Positions 1-9,227 of a DNA stretch of 64,000 nt are shown here, piece after piece. A program made the position numbers and the translations under genes. The DNA comes from Kastovskya adunca ATA6-11-RM4 (GTDB taxonomy: Bacteria > Cyanobacteriota > Cyanobacteriia > Cyanobacteriales > Coleofasciculaceae). Where the stretch lies: contig JAHHHJ010000005.1 of assembly GCA_019359445.1 (NCBI GenBank), positions 186,001 to 250,000 on the forward strand, read 5' to 3'. Position 1 is the stretch's first letter, and each line of letters starts with the position of its first letter. Under the pieces are notes generated by a model. It was not told the DNA's origin. It saw only the letters and a program-made list of their open reading frames with translations, and searched no databases.

Positions 1-77
1 GCGGCATTGGGTAATTGGAAAGAGTCATGGAATTTAATAGCAGTACTTAGATAGGGTGTTACACCTAACGAGAACCG

Positions 78-863
78 CTATAACTTAACAGCTTTGCCGA
101 TGTAGCAAATAGAAGTATCCTCATTAATTTGGATTTTGAATGGTTCTGATTTTTCACCTTTTCCAGAATTGGTTAACCCGCTCCATATGACATCTTGCAG
201 TGTTTTTAAGCTAGCGCCATTAGTCACATCAAATCCTTTAATTGCAACATCTATGAAATCAGTTCTGTTTAAGATATCAGCTAACTCATCAGGTTTAATG
301 AATTTATTCCAGTCATGAAGTCCGCGTGGAATTTGCTTAAGAATATCCTCCAGCAGCCAAATCATCACTGCTCGGGATTTAAAGTTTCTGTTAATTGTGT
401 CAAATAAAAATATTCCATTGCTTTTCAAAACCCTAGATATCTCAGAAACTACTCGTTCCAAGTCAGCAACGTGTTCTAAGACATCAAAACATAAAACCAC
501 ATCGAATGTATTGTCCTCATAAGGAAGGTTTTCAGCATTGGCAACTCGGTAATCAATAGGCAAATGATTTTCTGTAGCGTGGGCTTGAGCGACGTTAATT
601 GAGTTTTGAGATAGATCGATACCTGATACATTAGCTCCTCGTTTGGCTAGAGGCTCGCAGGCTAATCCTCCCCCACAACCAACATCCAAAACTCTTAGCC
701 CTTGCCAACTACGAACATAATCAGTTACAAACTCAAATCTTGACTTATTGAAATGATCGAGTAAATTTAAAACTTCCCCTTCGTCCCACCAGGCGTCAGC
801 GTTTAAATCATAGTATTCTAGGTCGTTTTTTTGATTATTTGCTCTTTTATATAATGTCGTCAT
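78..863 (-). CDS. UbiG-like class I SAM-dependent methyltransferase
   Basis: Predicted cytoplasmic methyltransferase using S-adenosylmethionine. The SAM-binding motif I is clear (VLDVGCGGGLACEPLA, about residues 58-73), followed by the acidic motif II (SGIDLS) and the post-motif FDVVLCFDVLEHV typical of the UbiG/UbiE group. Length (261 aa) fits 3-demethylubiquinol O-methyltransferase-like proteins, but cyanobacteria make plastoquinone, so the substrate is not clear and could be another quinone or a small metabolite. The frame is open for 13 codons further upstream (to 902), but the ATG at 863 follows an AGGAAAAGGG-like ribosome site and begins a sequence resembling family N-termini (YYDLNADAWW), so I prefer it. 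No operon partner is visible inside the window. Confidence 0.8.
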   Translation of the reverse strand: MTTLYKRANNQKNDLEYYDLNADAWWDEGEVLNLLDHFNKSRFEFVTDYVRSWQGLRVLDVGCGGGLACEPLAKRGANVSGIDLSQNSINVAQAHATENHLPIDYRVANAENLPYEDNTFDVVLCFDVLEHVADLERVVSEISRVLKSNGIFLFDTINRNFKSRAVMIWLLEDILKQIPRGLHDWNKFIKPDELADILNRTDFIDVAIKGFDVTNGASLKTLQDVIWSGLTNSGKGEKSEPFKIQINEDTSICYIGKAVKL

Positions 864-1013
864 TGCCCTTTTCCTGCTGTGATTGAATAAAAATACCGCC
901 ATCTTTAATAGTGGTCAAAATCCTAATAAACTTTCATCAAACTTTCGGTTTATTTTAAAAGTGTGTTGTTCTATACAAGACTTGACGGCTGCTTTTATAA
1001 AAACCGAACTTAT

Positions 1014-1100
1014 GCAAATACACTACATATAGTAGGGACGTTGGCGAAACCGACGCGAAGTGCCTACGGTTCTTCGTCCCTACCCATTAGGTGTATTTGC
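1014..1100. repeat. Palindromic repeat element (nested inverted repeats)
   Basis: An 87-bp element with perfect outer 10-bp arms (GCAAATACAC at 1014-1023 against GTGTATTTGC at 1091-1100) and perfect inner 9-bp arms (GTAGGGACG at 1032-1040 against CGTCCCTAC at 1075-1083). It would fold into a long hairpin. This layout suits an interspersed palindromic repeat of the kind common between cyanobacterial genes; that it is dispersed in this genome is an inference. Confidence 0.65.
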
Positions 1101-1398
1101 CGAGGGGTTAATCCGGCTGTTGCTTACCCCAATTGAGGGGAGATTCTAGAAGATTTTGGGAAAAATCTAACTAAAGTATTAGACGCAGGTCTGGTTCTCC
1201 TTTCTCAACGTTCCAAAGCCTTGCGATCCCAATTTGCTAACTTTGCCCTTACCTTATAGAGGTTTGAAGGTGCTGTTTAACCCTTCCCTAGGGCAGTTCC
1301 GTAACTTGGTTACTTAGGAGTTTTGACCAGCATAGGTTTTAGCAAGAGTATCTCATTTGTATTTCTTTACTAAGATTGCTATTTAATTGAACTCTAGG

Positions 1399-1612
1399 TT
1401 ATCCCTCTTCTGTCACTCTCCGAAAAGCCTTGCGTTTTCTGAATCCTAGAGTGTAGACGGAGCAAGCGATCGCGCAATTTTTTCTGAGTAGAAATTCTTG
1501 GAGATACGAAATTGGTCAAAATGTGATCGCCAACCCCTGCATGGCTCAGCATACCTTGTCTTTGGGAATTACTAATCCTACGAAAAACCGGAGAGTGACA
1601 GAAGAGGGTTAT
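1399..1612. mobile_element. MITE-like element with 20-bp inverted repeats and TTAT target duplication
   Basis: The 20-bp sequence CCCTCTTCTGTCACTCTCCG at 1403-1422 recurs as its exact reverse complement at 1589-1608. The two inverted repeats bound a 206-bp core with no significant reading frame. Immediately outside each end is TTAT (1399-1402 and 1609-1612), as expected for a 4-bp target duplication. This is the structure of a non-autonomous miniature element mobilised by a transposase elsewhere in the genome. A HIP1-like GCGATCGC lies inside at about 1467. The parent family cannot be assigned from the ends alone. Confidence 0.8.
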
Positions 1613-1657
1613 GTTAGGTCAGGCGATTGAGTTTAGAACTTACACTATAAAAGAAAT

Positions 1658-2200
1658 ATGGAAATTCGGTTTAGTGAATCCTTTGCCAACAAGGGGAAAG
1701 TCTATCACGCTCAATGGGGACTAAATAAGATTTTTGGAGAAGATATAGATGAACGGAAGGTAATGAATGAGCAAGAACTCATTGCTCGTTTCGATGAGGT
1801 TTGGGAAAAAACGCTAAAAAAATTTATTGAGCGGTCAAAGCCATCTAACAAAGAACAGAAAGATGCCATAGTTGAAAAACTCAAGGAAATTTCTCGAAAA
1901 AGTAAATATCAACGACAAGACTACTTTAATCACAATGACGAACATTACGAGTTTCGTCTTTATGGAATAGATGGTGTAGCTCAGTTACAAAAATTATCAG
2001 GATTTGCTGATGAATATGAGTTAAATCAACTTTGGTTCTTTTCTGCTGGAGACAAACACCCTGACTGGCTCATCATTAAGTTTGCTACAGCTAAGGAAAG
2101 AGAGCATTTTGCAGAAATAGCAAAAAGGCTGAACCAGGATGATGAAAATCTTGGCAGAGAATTAATACGTGACTTTATGAGAAAGTTTGAAAAAAGCTAG
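1658..2200 (+). CDS. Conserved hypothetical protein, highly charged
   Basis: A 180-aa soluble protein with no signal peptide or membrane segment and many charged residues (Lys, Glu, Asp). The middle (about residues 50-85) is predicted helical and the C-terminus is again a charged helix. I do not recognise the family. The start ATG follows an A-rich stretch without a strong ribosome site. Its lower GC content and position directly after the MITE-like element, with no same-strand neighbour, fit an isolated accessory gene, but the open frame and codon pattern look genuine. No function is proposed. Confidence 0.6.
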   Translation: MEIRFSESFANKGKVYHAQWGLNKIFGEDIDERKVMNEQELIARFDEVWEKTLKKFIERSKPSNKEQKDAIVEKLKEISRKSKYQRQDYFNHNDEHYEFRLYGIDGVAQLQKLSGFADEYELNQLWFFSAGDKHPDWLIIKFATAKEREHFAEIAKRLNQDDENLGRELIRDFMRKFEKS

Positions 2201-2298
2201 TAGCTCGTTACAGGAAAAGCCACATTGCCAAACTATATAGCTGTATGCTCCTAGGCTGACGATATGTGAGCTTAAGATGCTTAACAACTTGTTTTAAC

Positions 2299-4023
2299 TC
2301 AAAACCCCAGATCTGCCTTTGCTGCTTCAGCCGCCGCGAAAACTTCTTCATCTGGCATTTCTTCCCAAGCCGGATCGCCAATTTCTGCGTAGAAGTTTTG
2401 GTCGTAGGGACGAGTTCTAATTACCACAGGCATAGGAACGGCGTGACCGAGAATCAAAGCTTGTTGCTTGGAGTCAAGTTTGGATAGTACAGAACGCAAA
2501 CTTTGACCACCAGAGACACCTGTGAAAATCGCTTCAATATCTTTGTCGTCGTTGAGCAGGGCGGTGATGCGGGTACCTACTTGGGACATCACCTCGTTAT
2601 CGATGCCGGAGGGACGCTGATCCACAACGAGGAGGGTAACGAAGTATTTCCGCATCTCACGAGCAATGATGCCGAAGATAGTTTGGCGGACGGTAGCAGT
2701 ATCGAGGAATCGGTGAGCTTCTTCGATGGTGATGACGAGGGGACGGGGGCGATCGCTGGGATTTTTTGACTGCAAGAACTGTTCTGCTTTCCGCACGTAG
2801 GAGGCGTGGATGCGGCGGCTGATTACGTTCGTTGCCAACATATAGGAGAGCATGTTGGACTGGGAACCAAATTCCACTACTACATGCTTACCCGCTTCTA
2901 AGGATTGCAAAATCTGATTGACGTAGTTGTGCGGACAGGCACTCCGCATATATTTCAATTCATCTAGGCGTAGCAGTTTGCGCTGCAATGCCATGATAGA
3001 AGACTTATTGCCCCGCTTTTCTTCGCAAAATTCCTGAATTTCTTCATTCGTCATCGAGAGTAATTGCGTGATCCAGGATTTGCCGAACTCATTGCGGAGA
3101 ATAATCGAGTTTTCCAGGCTTGCCTCCGACAGGTTCAGCTCCTGTCGGACTAGCATGATATCTTCAACTTCAATTTGGTCGTAGCTGAGGTAAAGTTCTT
3201 GGGCATCGCGCACACCCCGGCGTCGAGTTGATTCGGGGTCGAGGGTGTAAATCTGGACTTGTCCGGGGAATAGTTGCCGCAAGCCTTTGACGGTGCTAAA
3301 TTGTTTGCCCTCGGATACAGCTTCCCAGCCATATTCGGAGTGCATATCAAAAATCAAATTCACCGCCGCTTGCTTGCGAATAATGCCAGAGAGCAAGAGA
3401 CGAGTGAGGAAGGATTTCCCCGTACCGGATTTACCAAAGACGCCGTTGCTACGTTCAATGAAGCGATCGAGGTCAATGCACACGGGAACCTCCATGTCAA
3501 GAGGCTGACCGATGGCAAAGTTGCGGCGCTGGGGGTCATCTTCCCAACCAAAAACGGCTCGAAAGTCGCGATCGCTTGCCTCATAGACCTGAGAGAAGTG
3601 GCTAGGAACCGTTTTAACCGGGAGCAATTCCATGCTCTCGCTGCTTTGTGCTTGGAAGGAAGCGAGGGGGCTTTTCCCATTCCCATTCCCATCTGGTGTA
3701 GTAGCTCTGAAGGCGACGCTGGGGTCTTGGGGGGTAAACATCAGCATGGGTGAGAGGCTGACTGTACCGTAGGTGCCACTCCCCGCCAGAACCTCCCGCA
3801 AAAAGTCGTCGTTCGGATGGGGAGGGTTGGCAAGAATGCGCTGGCTAGATGTTCCTAAACAGACATCCGTGAGCATACAGAAAAAGCGCGATCGCATTCC
3901 CTGTACTACCAAAAACTTACCGACCCGCATATCTTCCACCAGCACATCTGGATGCAAGCGCACTTCCAGCCCTGAGGAGAGGGAACCTTGAATTACTGAA
4001 CCAAGTGGCTTGTCTAAGTTCAT
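2299..4023 (-). CDS. HerA/DUF87-type ATP-binding protein
   Basis: A 574-aa P-loop ATPase of the HerA/FtsK-like group. The Walker A motif GKSGTGKSF is near residue 200 and the Walker B region LVITIEEAHRF, with adjacent acidic residues, is near 430. The N-terminal 150 residues resemble the small beta-barrel (HAS-barrel) that precedes the ATPase in HerA proteins. These ATPases form hexameric rings; archaeal HerA works with the NurA nuclease in DNA end processing. No nurA-like gene is adjacent, so the partner and role here are unknown; many cyanobacteria carry such a stand-alone gene. The ATG start at 4023 gives a full-length N-terminus. It lies upstream of nothing obvious in an operon. Confidence 0.8.
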   Translation of the reverse strand: MNLDKPLGSVIQGSLSSGLEVRLHPDVLVEDMRVGKFLVVQGMRSRFFCMLTDVCLGTSSQRILANPPHPNDDFLREVLAGSGTYGTVSLSPMLMFTPQDPSVAFRATTPDGNGNGKSPLASFQAQSSESMELLPVKTVPSHFSQVYEASDRDFRAVFGWEDDPQRRNFAIGQPLDMEVPVCIDLDRFIERSNGVFGKSGTGKSFLTRLLLSGIIRKQAAVNLIFDMHSEYGWEAVSEGKQFSTVKGLRQLFPGQVQIYTLDPESTRRRGVRDAQELYLSYDQIEVEDIMLVRQELNLSEASLENSIILRNEFGKSWITQLLSMTNEEIQEFCEEKRGNKSSIMALQRKLLRLDELKYMRSACPHNYVNQILQSLEAGKHVVVEFGSQSNMLSYMLATNVISRRIHASYVRKAEQFLQSKNPSDRPRPLVITIEEAHRFLDTATVRQTIFGIIAREMRKYFVTLLVVDQRPSGIDNEVMSQVGTRITALLNDDKDIEAIFTGVSGGQSLRSVLSKLDSKQQALILGHAVPMPVVIRTRPYDQNFYAEIGDPAWEEMPDEEVFAAAEAAKADLGF

Positions 4024-4150
4024 GACAGAAGTTGCTCAACGATGGCAAGCCTATCTTATCGTCTCCGTTTAATTACTTAGCGCGATCGCCCAAAGCGAGT
4101 CCTAAGTTACCCTCTCGCTTGGGAGTTGAATCCGAGAAAAGCTCAATCGT

Positions 4151-5362
4151 TTATTCGTCTGATGGAAACGCTCCTGGACGGACTTGAATTAGCTTGACTT
4201 GATTATTGCGCTTCACTTCCAGGGGCAATTCTACGCCAACTTCACTAGCTTCAACTTGTTGTTGTACTTCCGATGCCGTTTTGACCGCTTGACCGCCCAC
4301 TTTTTGAATGATATCTCCGGGTTGTAAATCGGCTTTAGCGGCAGGAGAATTTTCCTCCACACGAACAATCAACACACCTTGGTCTTGCGTCACTTTCAAT
4401 GCCAAATTTTTATCAGCATTGATTTCTTTTTTCATATCAGAGGTCAACGTCACCATCTGAATCCCCAAATAGGGATGCTCAACTCGTCCTTTATCAAAGA
4501 GTTGGTTGGCAATACGTTCGGCAGTTTCGATAGGAATGGCAAAGCCTAAACCTTGGGCACCCGCTCGAATTGCCGTATTAATGCCGATTACTTCGCCACG
4601 GGCGTTTAATAAGGGACCGCCAGAATTTCCAGGGTTAATCGCGGCGTCGGTTTGAATGAAGCTGACCCGTTTTTCTGGAACCCCAACCTGAGTGCTAGAG
4701 CGACCCAAGGCACTGATAATGCCAACCGTAACTGTATTATCTAAACCGAGAGGATTACCGATGGCGATCGCCCATTCTCCGGGTATCAGACTTTCTGATT
4801 TGCCCAGATTGACCGTCGGTAAATCACTGGCATCAATCTTAATGACTGCCACATCAGTCACCGAGTCAGTCCCCACAACTTTTCCGTCAAAAACTCGCCC
4901 ATCTTTGAGCCGGACTTTGACCGTATCCGCTCCAGCAATAACATGGGCATTGGTAATCATTCGCCCATCTTCGCTGAGGATAAAACCGGAACCCGTCCCC
5001 TTCTCTACCCGTTCTTCAGGCGCTTCTGGGGCATCACTACCAAAAAAGCGCCGGAAAAATGGATTTTTAAAGGCTTCGGGAATTTGTTGTGGTGATATTG
5101 TCCGCGCTGCATCAATTCTCACAACAGCAGGGCCCACCTTTTCTACAGCAGCGGCAATAAAGTTAAGATTTTCGTCAGGATCGCGACGGGGAGCTACCGG
5201 GGCAGGTTGTAACACCGCTTGTACTGCCTCAGGACGTCTCGCATACAGCGGCTCCTCCATGAGATAGCGACCCCCTAAAACTCCTGCGCCACCGCCCAAG
5301 CCTAGCAAGGTCAGATAAATAGCCAGTTGCTTCACGGATAAACTCATGGTATTCGGCTTCAA
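4151..5362 (-). CDS. hhoA: HtrA/Deg-family serine protease with PDZ domain (HhoA-like)
   Basis: A 403-aa trypsin-like protease acting in the periplasm or thylakoid lumen on damaged proteins. An N-terminal hydrophobic segment (about residues 10-32) is a signal peptide or anchor. The catalytic triad is visible: His140 in TNAHV, Asp170 in TDVAVIKI and Ser247 in GNSGGP. A single PDZ domain occupies roughly residues 290-395. Cyanobacteria usually have three paralogues (HtrA, HhoA, HhoB) and assignment among them from one sequence is uncertain. A second ATG five codons in could also be the start. It is transcribed alone. Confidence 0.9.
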   Translation of the reverse strand: MKPNTMSLSVKQLAIYLTLLGLGGGAGVLGGRYLMEEPLYARRPEAVQAVLQPAPVAPRRDPDENLNFIAAAVEKVGPAVVRIDAARTISPQQIPEAFKNPFFRRFFGSDAPEAPEERVEKGTGSGFILSEDGRMITNAHVIAGADTVKVRLKDGRVFDGKVVGTDSVTDVAVIKIDASDLPTVNLGKSESLIPGEWAIAIGNPLGLDNTVTVGIISALGRSSTQVGVPEKRVSFIQTDAAINPGNSGGPLLNARGEVIGINTAIRAGAQGLGFAIPIETAERIANQLFDKGRVEHPYLGIQMVTLTSDMKKEINADKNLALKVTQDQGVLIVRVEENSPAAKADLQPGDIIQKVGGQAVKTASEVQQQVEASEVGVELPLEVKRNNQVKLIQVRPGAFPSDE

Positions 5363-5482
5363 CGATAGCTTTCGGTTATTCTTTCCACTGTAATCAAAAA
5401 TGTTCGAGAAAGACCAGTCTTACTTGCCCTTGCTAGACAAATTGTCGTTATCCTGGTTTGGTTTCAGGTCTTTTTTGGTTTA

Positions 5483-6772
5483 TTACCCGACAACCTTCTT
5501 ACTTACTCCCCAGAAACTAAGCGCCCACCAAGCGAGATGGGTGAACTGGGCGCATTCAAACCAAGTGAGGGTGAAGACGAGATAAACAACTGCTACCGCC
5601 TCCATGCCACGGAAAGGGGAATTGATAACACCCCAAACACACAATCCCAACAGCGTCAAGTAGGTCAACATCCCCAAAACGCCCGCAGAGACAGTCGCAT
5701 CCAAAATCAGATTGTGGGCTTTCACCGTTGGGATAGGAAGCGCGTATAGCCGTCCATCTTTGCCAACATAGTCAAAACTAAAGTTACCCAAAGAAACAAC
5801 ATTGAGCGATCGCTTCGGGTTCAATACATAGGGATAAGCCGTACCAAAGCCATCAAACCCCCATCCCAGGAGTGGACGCGAACTGATGCCACGCCAAGAC
5901 AGTTCCCACAGATAAACCCGGTCTGAGGTGACTTGTTTAATTGCGGGCAAACCAGCAATTTGTCGGGTAGTAGTTGTAATCCCAACCACAAGCAGACAAA
6001 CCAAAGCCGCAGAAATTAATAGCTTGTAGTATTTCCTGCCTAACAGGTACGCCAAAGCTACCAACAGCGCCACAATTCCCATCCGAGTCTGAGTCAGCAG
6101 CAGTGCTGAGATAATCGGGATGAGAATTGCGGTCATTACTTTTCCAGAAAACCAACCCCATCGCCAAGCAACCACCCCTAGCACTGCCACTGCTGCTAAT
6201 ACAAAAGATGCATGACCGCGATGGGAATACAAACCAATCGGCTGCTGACCTCGGAATATGGTACTAGCCAGGATATTTTCTTTCAGGAGTTGACCCGTTG
6301 TCGCGGTGTAGTCAATTCTCCAGTCGATGAGTTGGGGGAAAATGCTTATCGCCAGAATCACCCCACCGAGGAGTAAACCGATAAGTTGCGGACGCAGTAG
6401 TTCTGGGTGAATTCTTAGTAGTAGGGTATTGCTCAGAGTAAAGGCGGCAATGATTAGCCAATACAACCAGCCATCGCCCATTTGCTCTTGACCGAGAAAA
6501 GAGCGTAGTGGGAAAGGGCTGTATAGCGTTGCCAGTAGTCCAATAGAGAGAAATAGCCCCCATAGAAGTAGGCTGATATACCAGCTACGGGGTATCGTCA
6601 AAGCTTTCCTTTCTTCCCACCACTCCGACCACCAAATCAGTGAGAAGTTCGCGATAACAATGAGTACAATTACCAAGACCTTGGGCGTCGTCCAGATTTC
6701 GCCTCGGCTTGTGCCCCAAGGATTGATGAGAAGGAGGCTGAGGGCAAATAGCAGGGTGTAGAAACTCTTCAT
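5483..6772 (-). CDS. O-antigen ligase/polymerase-like membrane protein
   Basis: A 429-aa polytopic membrane protein with about ten hydrophobic segments. The block of segments in the middle is followed by a large polar loop (about residues 280-350) containing RVYLWELSWRGISSRPLLGWGFDGF, a pattern characteristic of the Wzy/WaaL O-antigen ligase family (PLLGWG-type motif). The family joins or polymerises polysaccharide repeat units on undecaprenyl carriers in the plasma membrane. Its start overlaps the end of the PEP-CTERM reading frame by 4 nt, which suggests co-transcription and possibly a role in surface glycan or glycoprotein assembly. Substrate is unknown. Confidence 0.8.
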   Translation of the reverse strand: MKSFYTLLFALSLLLINPWGTSRGEIWTTPKVLVIVLIVIANFSLIWWSEWWEERKALTIPRSWYISLLLWGLFLSIGLLATLYSPFPLRSFLGQEQMGDGWLYWLIIAAFTLSNTLLLRIHPELLRPQLIGLLLGGVILAISIFPQLIDWRIDYTATTGQLLKENILASTIFRGQQPIGLYSHRGHASFVLAAVAVLGVVAWRWGWFSGKVMTAILIPIISALLLTQTRMGIVALLVALAYLLGRKYYKLLISAALVCLLVVGITTTTRQIAGLPAIKQVTSDRVYLWELSWRGISSRPLLGWGFDGFGTAYPYVLNPKRSLNVVSLGNFSFDYVGKDGRLYALPIPTVKAHNLILDATVSAGVLGMLTYLTLLGLCVWGVINSPFRGMEAVAVVYLVFTLTWFECAQFTHLAWWALSFWGVSKKVVG

Positions 6773-6809
6773 TGAGATGACCCCGACTTGCCCTTTAAGA
6801 GCGACCTAA
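6767..6809. repeat. 43-bp direct repeat, copy 1
   Basis: A 43-bp sequence spanning the end of the PEP-CTERM frame and the start of the O-antigen-ligase-like gene. It is identical to 9374-9416. In this copy it is coding on the minus strand (end of the PEP-CTERM tail); in the other copy it is just downstream of paralogue B. Confidence 0.85.
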
Positions 6810-8163
6810 CACCCCAAAAACCCAGGGCAAAAAGACCAAAGATAGAACTCGGCTCAGGAACCGACTCCGGTTCAGGGGATTCCGACTCAGAAAACGGACG
6901 CATTTTGAAGCTTGCTACCTCATTATTGAATCCTAGCCGAATAGGAAAAGCTGTTGGTCCTTCCAGAGGAAATAAGGAATTAATGCTACCAATCTTGAAG
7001 CTTGGAACTCCCTCACCAAACAAGGAAACAAAATCTACACTAGTTCCAGGGCTAAACTCGCCAAGGATGGTGTCTCCCACTGAAACGGTAAAAAGATTAT
7101 CTGTATCGATGTCATTGGGAAAATCAAGAATATCAGTAAACAGTGTGTCTCCAAGCGCCTGAAATTCAACTCCGTAAGTTGTTGGTGGATCGTACCAAAG
7201 ACAGTTAGGAACATTCTGGAAGACTTGCCAACCTTGCTCGATTGCAGATGCCAGTAGGGGATTTTGCTGCGTCAGCCCCTCAGCACCGAAACCGCCACCC
7301 CCGCTACCACCAGCGCTAACTGGAGGGGGAGCAGAACGTGGACAACGGCGATGAGTTACTCTATTTTTCCAGCCCCATCTGACCCCGTTGTAAATCGTGA
7401 CTGTCCTTTTCTCGCTTCCCGGAGTTATAGTCTCCTGAACCAGCTATAGTTGGGCATTGAAGTATCTAGAGCTGCGAGCATTACTTCTCCCTGAAGCGTA
7501 TGCTTGATCCATCAAGAAATCTTCGCCTGCAAAACGGAAGTTGGGATAGTCATAGTAGGGAGTGTCTTTCCTTCTGCCATTGTCGATGACAACAACAGGA
7601 AAACCAGGAAGAGTACCCTTGTAGTTAGCTTGCACCATCTGAATCCAGTGGAGTTTTCTTTCACTTGGTCTTGGATCGTTGCCTGCTGGATGGTACTTTA
7701 CATGAAAAAGAGAGCCGACTCCACGGTAAATTCCCCTTAGGATGGGTCTTATCGGTGTACTAGCGCCGCCACACCCATCGTCATAACCGCAAGCCTCATT
7801 AGTTACGATCTCAAAGTTACCCTCTAAGTCCTCTTGTGCAATCTCAAAATCCCAGCCAAACAAGCCTAGTTCAGACGTAAGAGACCATAAACTCAGATTT
7901 CGTAGAAACTCCCCCGTCCCACCTCGTTTGATCGGAGTAATAGCACCAACTTCATCATTCCATGTAGCAGGGTCCCACCATAGTCTCGTATCCAGCACTG
8001 TCTCGCCCAGAAGATTATCTACCTCGTAAGGAGACTCTTTTCTATAGAATTCACTGGCATTAGCTCCTCCGGGTATGACGGTAAATGCAACACTTGCCCG
8101 ACCAGTTAAAGCAGCGAGCAAGGCAGACGCTAGGAAGATTAGGGGATAGTGTCGTAATAGCAT
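6769..8163 (-). pseudogene. PEP-CTERM exported protein interrupted by an in-frame TAG
   Basis: From the ATG at 8163 (ribosome site GAGGAGCT) an exported protein begins with a signal peptide (MLLRHYPLIFLASALLAAL). After 239 codons there is a TAG at 7444-7446, then the same frame stays open for 225 more codons to 6769. The downstream part has no ATG, only a GTG at 7080, and continues the family pattern: VTIYNGVRWGWKN, a glycine-rich stretch, a domain with FRF/FTVSVGDT-type strands, and a PEP-CTERM sorting tail (VPEPSSIFGLFALGFW plus basic residues). The sequence reads naturally if TAG replaces one sense codon, probably Tyr. I read it as a nonsense-interrupted gene, or a gene with stop readthrough. 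PEP-CTERM proteins are sorted by an exosortase; none is in the window. Confidence 0.75.
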
Positions 8164-8254
8164 TTTTGTAGCTCCTCAATGTATCAGGTTTCAAAGGAAT
8201 AGCAACCTTAGGGTGAAATTCAGGTGGAAATTACAATTGTGATTCAACTTCAGT

Positions 8255-8866
8255 TCATGATTTGACCAAGCAGAACTCCACAAAGGGTGTAGGTACGTGC
8301 CCTGTCCAGAGTTCTTCTATTAAGGTCTTATCTGTACTTGCAGAGCCATAACTCGTTTCTACCGAGTTTGGATTGTTATAGGTAAAACGAAACTGATACG
8401 TTCCCAGTTTGAGAGGTTGAAAACTTACTGTGCCGCCATTTCCAGTAGCAAGGCTAAGTCCAAACTGGTTGCCCCAAAGCCAAAAGATTCTTGCATCAGG
8501 AAAAAATGTTGCACTCTCTCCAGCCATAATGGAAGGAAAATCAGATTCTATGGGAGCTGTGGTACTAAACCATCCACCCTCCAATGGGATTTGACCATCT
8601 ACTCCTATAAGTTCCGGGCTTAAGGTGAAATAGAAGCTAAAGCGAAGGGGTGTTGAGGTGTTATTGGTTATACGAAGACCAATCTGCACAGAAACGGACG
8701 GGTAGGGGTGTTGGGGTAATGTCGGTGATAAACATTGCAGTACATATAGGAGTTTCTGCACAACGTTTTTTTTCGGTATGCTCAACACTCGCTCTGGTAC
8801 TACAGTTTCAAACCGAATCCCATCCACTTCAACGGCATTGCTGTCACTTGATTGCTCTGATGACAT
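8255..8866 (-). CDS. Unknown beta-rich protein, tandem paralogue A
   Basis: A 203-aa protein without signal peptide or membrane segments. It is clearly related along its whole length to the neighbour at 9421-10032: both have the block IPKKNVVQKLLYVLQCLSP or its close variant, then VSVQIGLRITNNTS, a WGNQF motif and a C-terminal TPFVEF motif. The alternating hydrophobic pattern and the ITNNTS-P-F segment suggest an immunoglobulin-like beta-sandwich. I do not recognise the family. A GAGAGGG ribosome site precedes the ATG. The locus arose by duplication together with its upstream non-coding block. Confidence 0.65.
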   Translation of the reverse strand: MSSEQSSDSNAVEVDGIRFETVVPERVLSIPKKNVVQKLLYVLQCLSPTLPQHPYPSVSVQIGLRITNNTSTPLRFSFYFTLSPELIGVDGQIPLEGGWFSTTAPIESDFPSIMAGESATFFPDARIFWLWGNQFGLSLATGNGGTVSFQPLKLGTYQFRFTYNNPNSVETSYGSASTDKTLIEELWTGHVPTPFVEFCLVKS

Positions 8867-9227
8867 AGAAAGCTACCCTCTCAAAAACTACATCTTCATC
8901 TACCGTTAATTCTCATCAATTCACCTACTACCAACAAGCAACATGAGAGGTCATGCTCTCAAAAAGCCAGGAAATTTATCTGATGACTAAAAATTAATTC
9001 CTGCTTGTAGTAATTCAGAACCCAAAATTTACTGAATATTTGAGCGTGAGATTATCAAGGAATTATGAATTAGTGGCATCATTTATCTAAAGCGAGATAA
9101 GTATCCTTGCTTTCAAGTTGGCGTTACCTCAAGGTTTAAGCTTCTCTTTTGCCTGAATCTCAGTAGCTACTGAGGCGCTGCAAACAAGTATTAAGGTTTG
9201 TTTACAGATATCAGATTTCTTGATGAG
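8867..9227. other. Intergenic region upstream of paralogue A
   Basis: About 360 bases with no gene. It aligns in patches with 10033-10387 upstream of paralogue B, but far less well than the conserved block beyond 9228. No clear promoter was identified. Confidence 0.5.

Larger units (their letters stand above)
903..1657. other. Intergenic region with two repeat elements
   Basis: About 750 bases without a convincing gene. It holds a palindromic element at 1014-1100 and a MITE-like element at 1399-1612, each listed separately. The remaining sequence is AT-rich and shows no other recognisable feature. Confidence 0.6.

Noticed and set aside
3274-3753. 159-codon plus-strand frame
   Set aside because: Antisense shadow of the HerA/DUF87-type ATPase gene, whose motifs are clear.
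4692-5267. 191-codon plus-strand frame
   Set aside because: Antisense of the HtrA-type protease; no motif.
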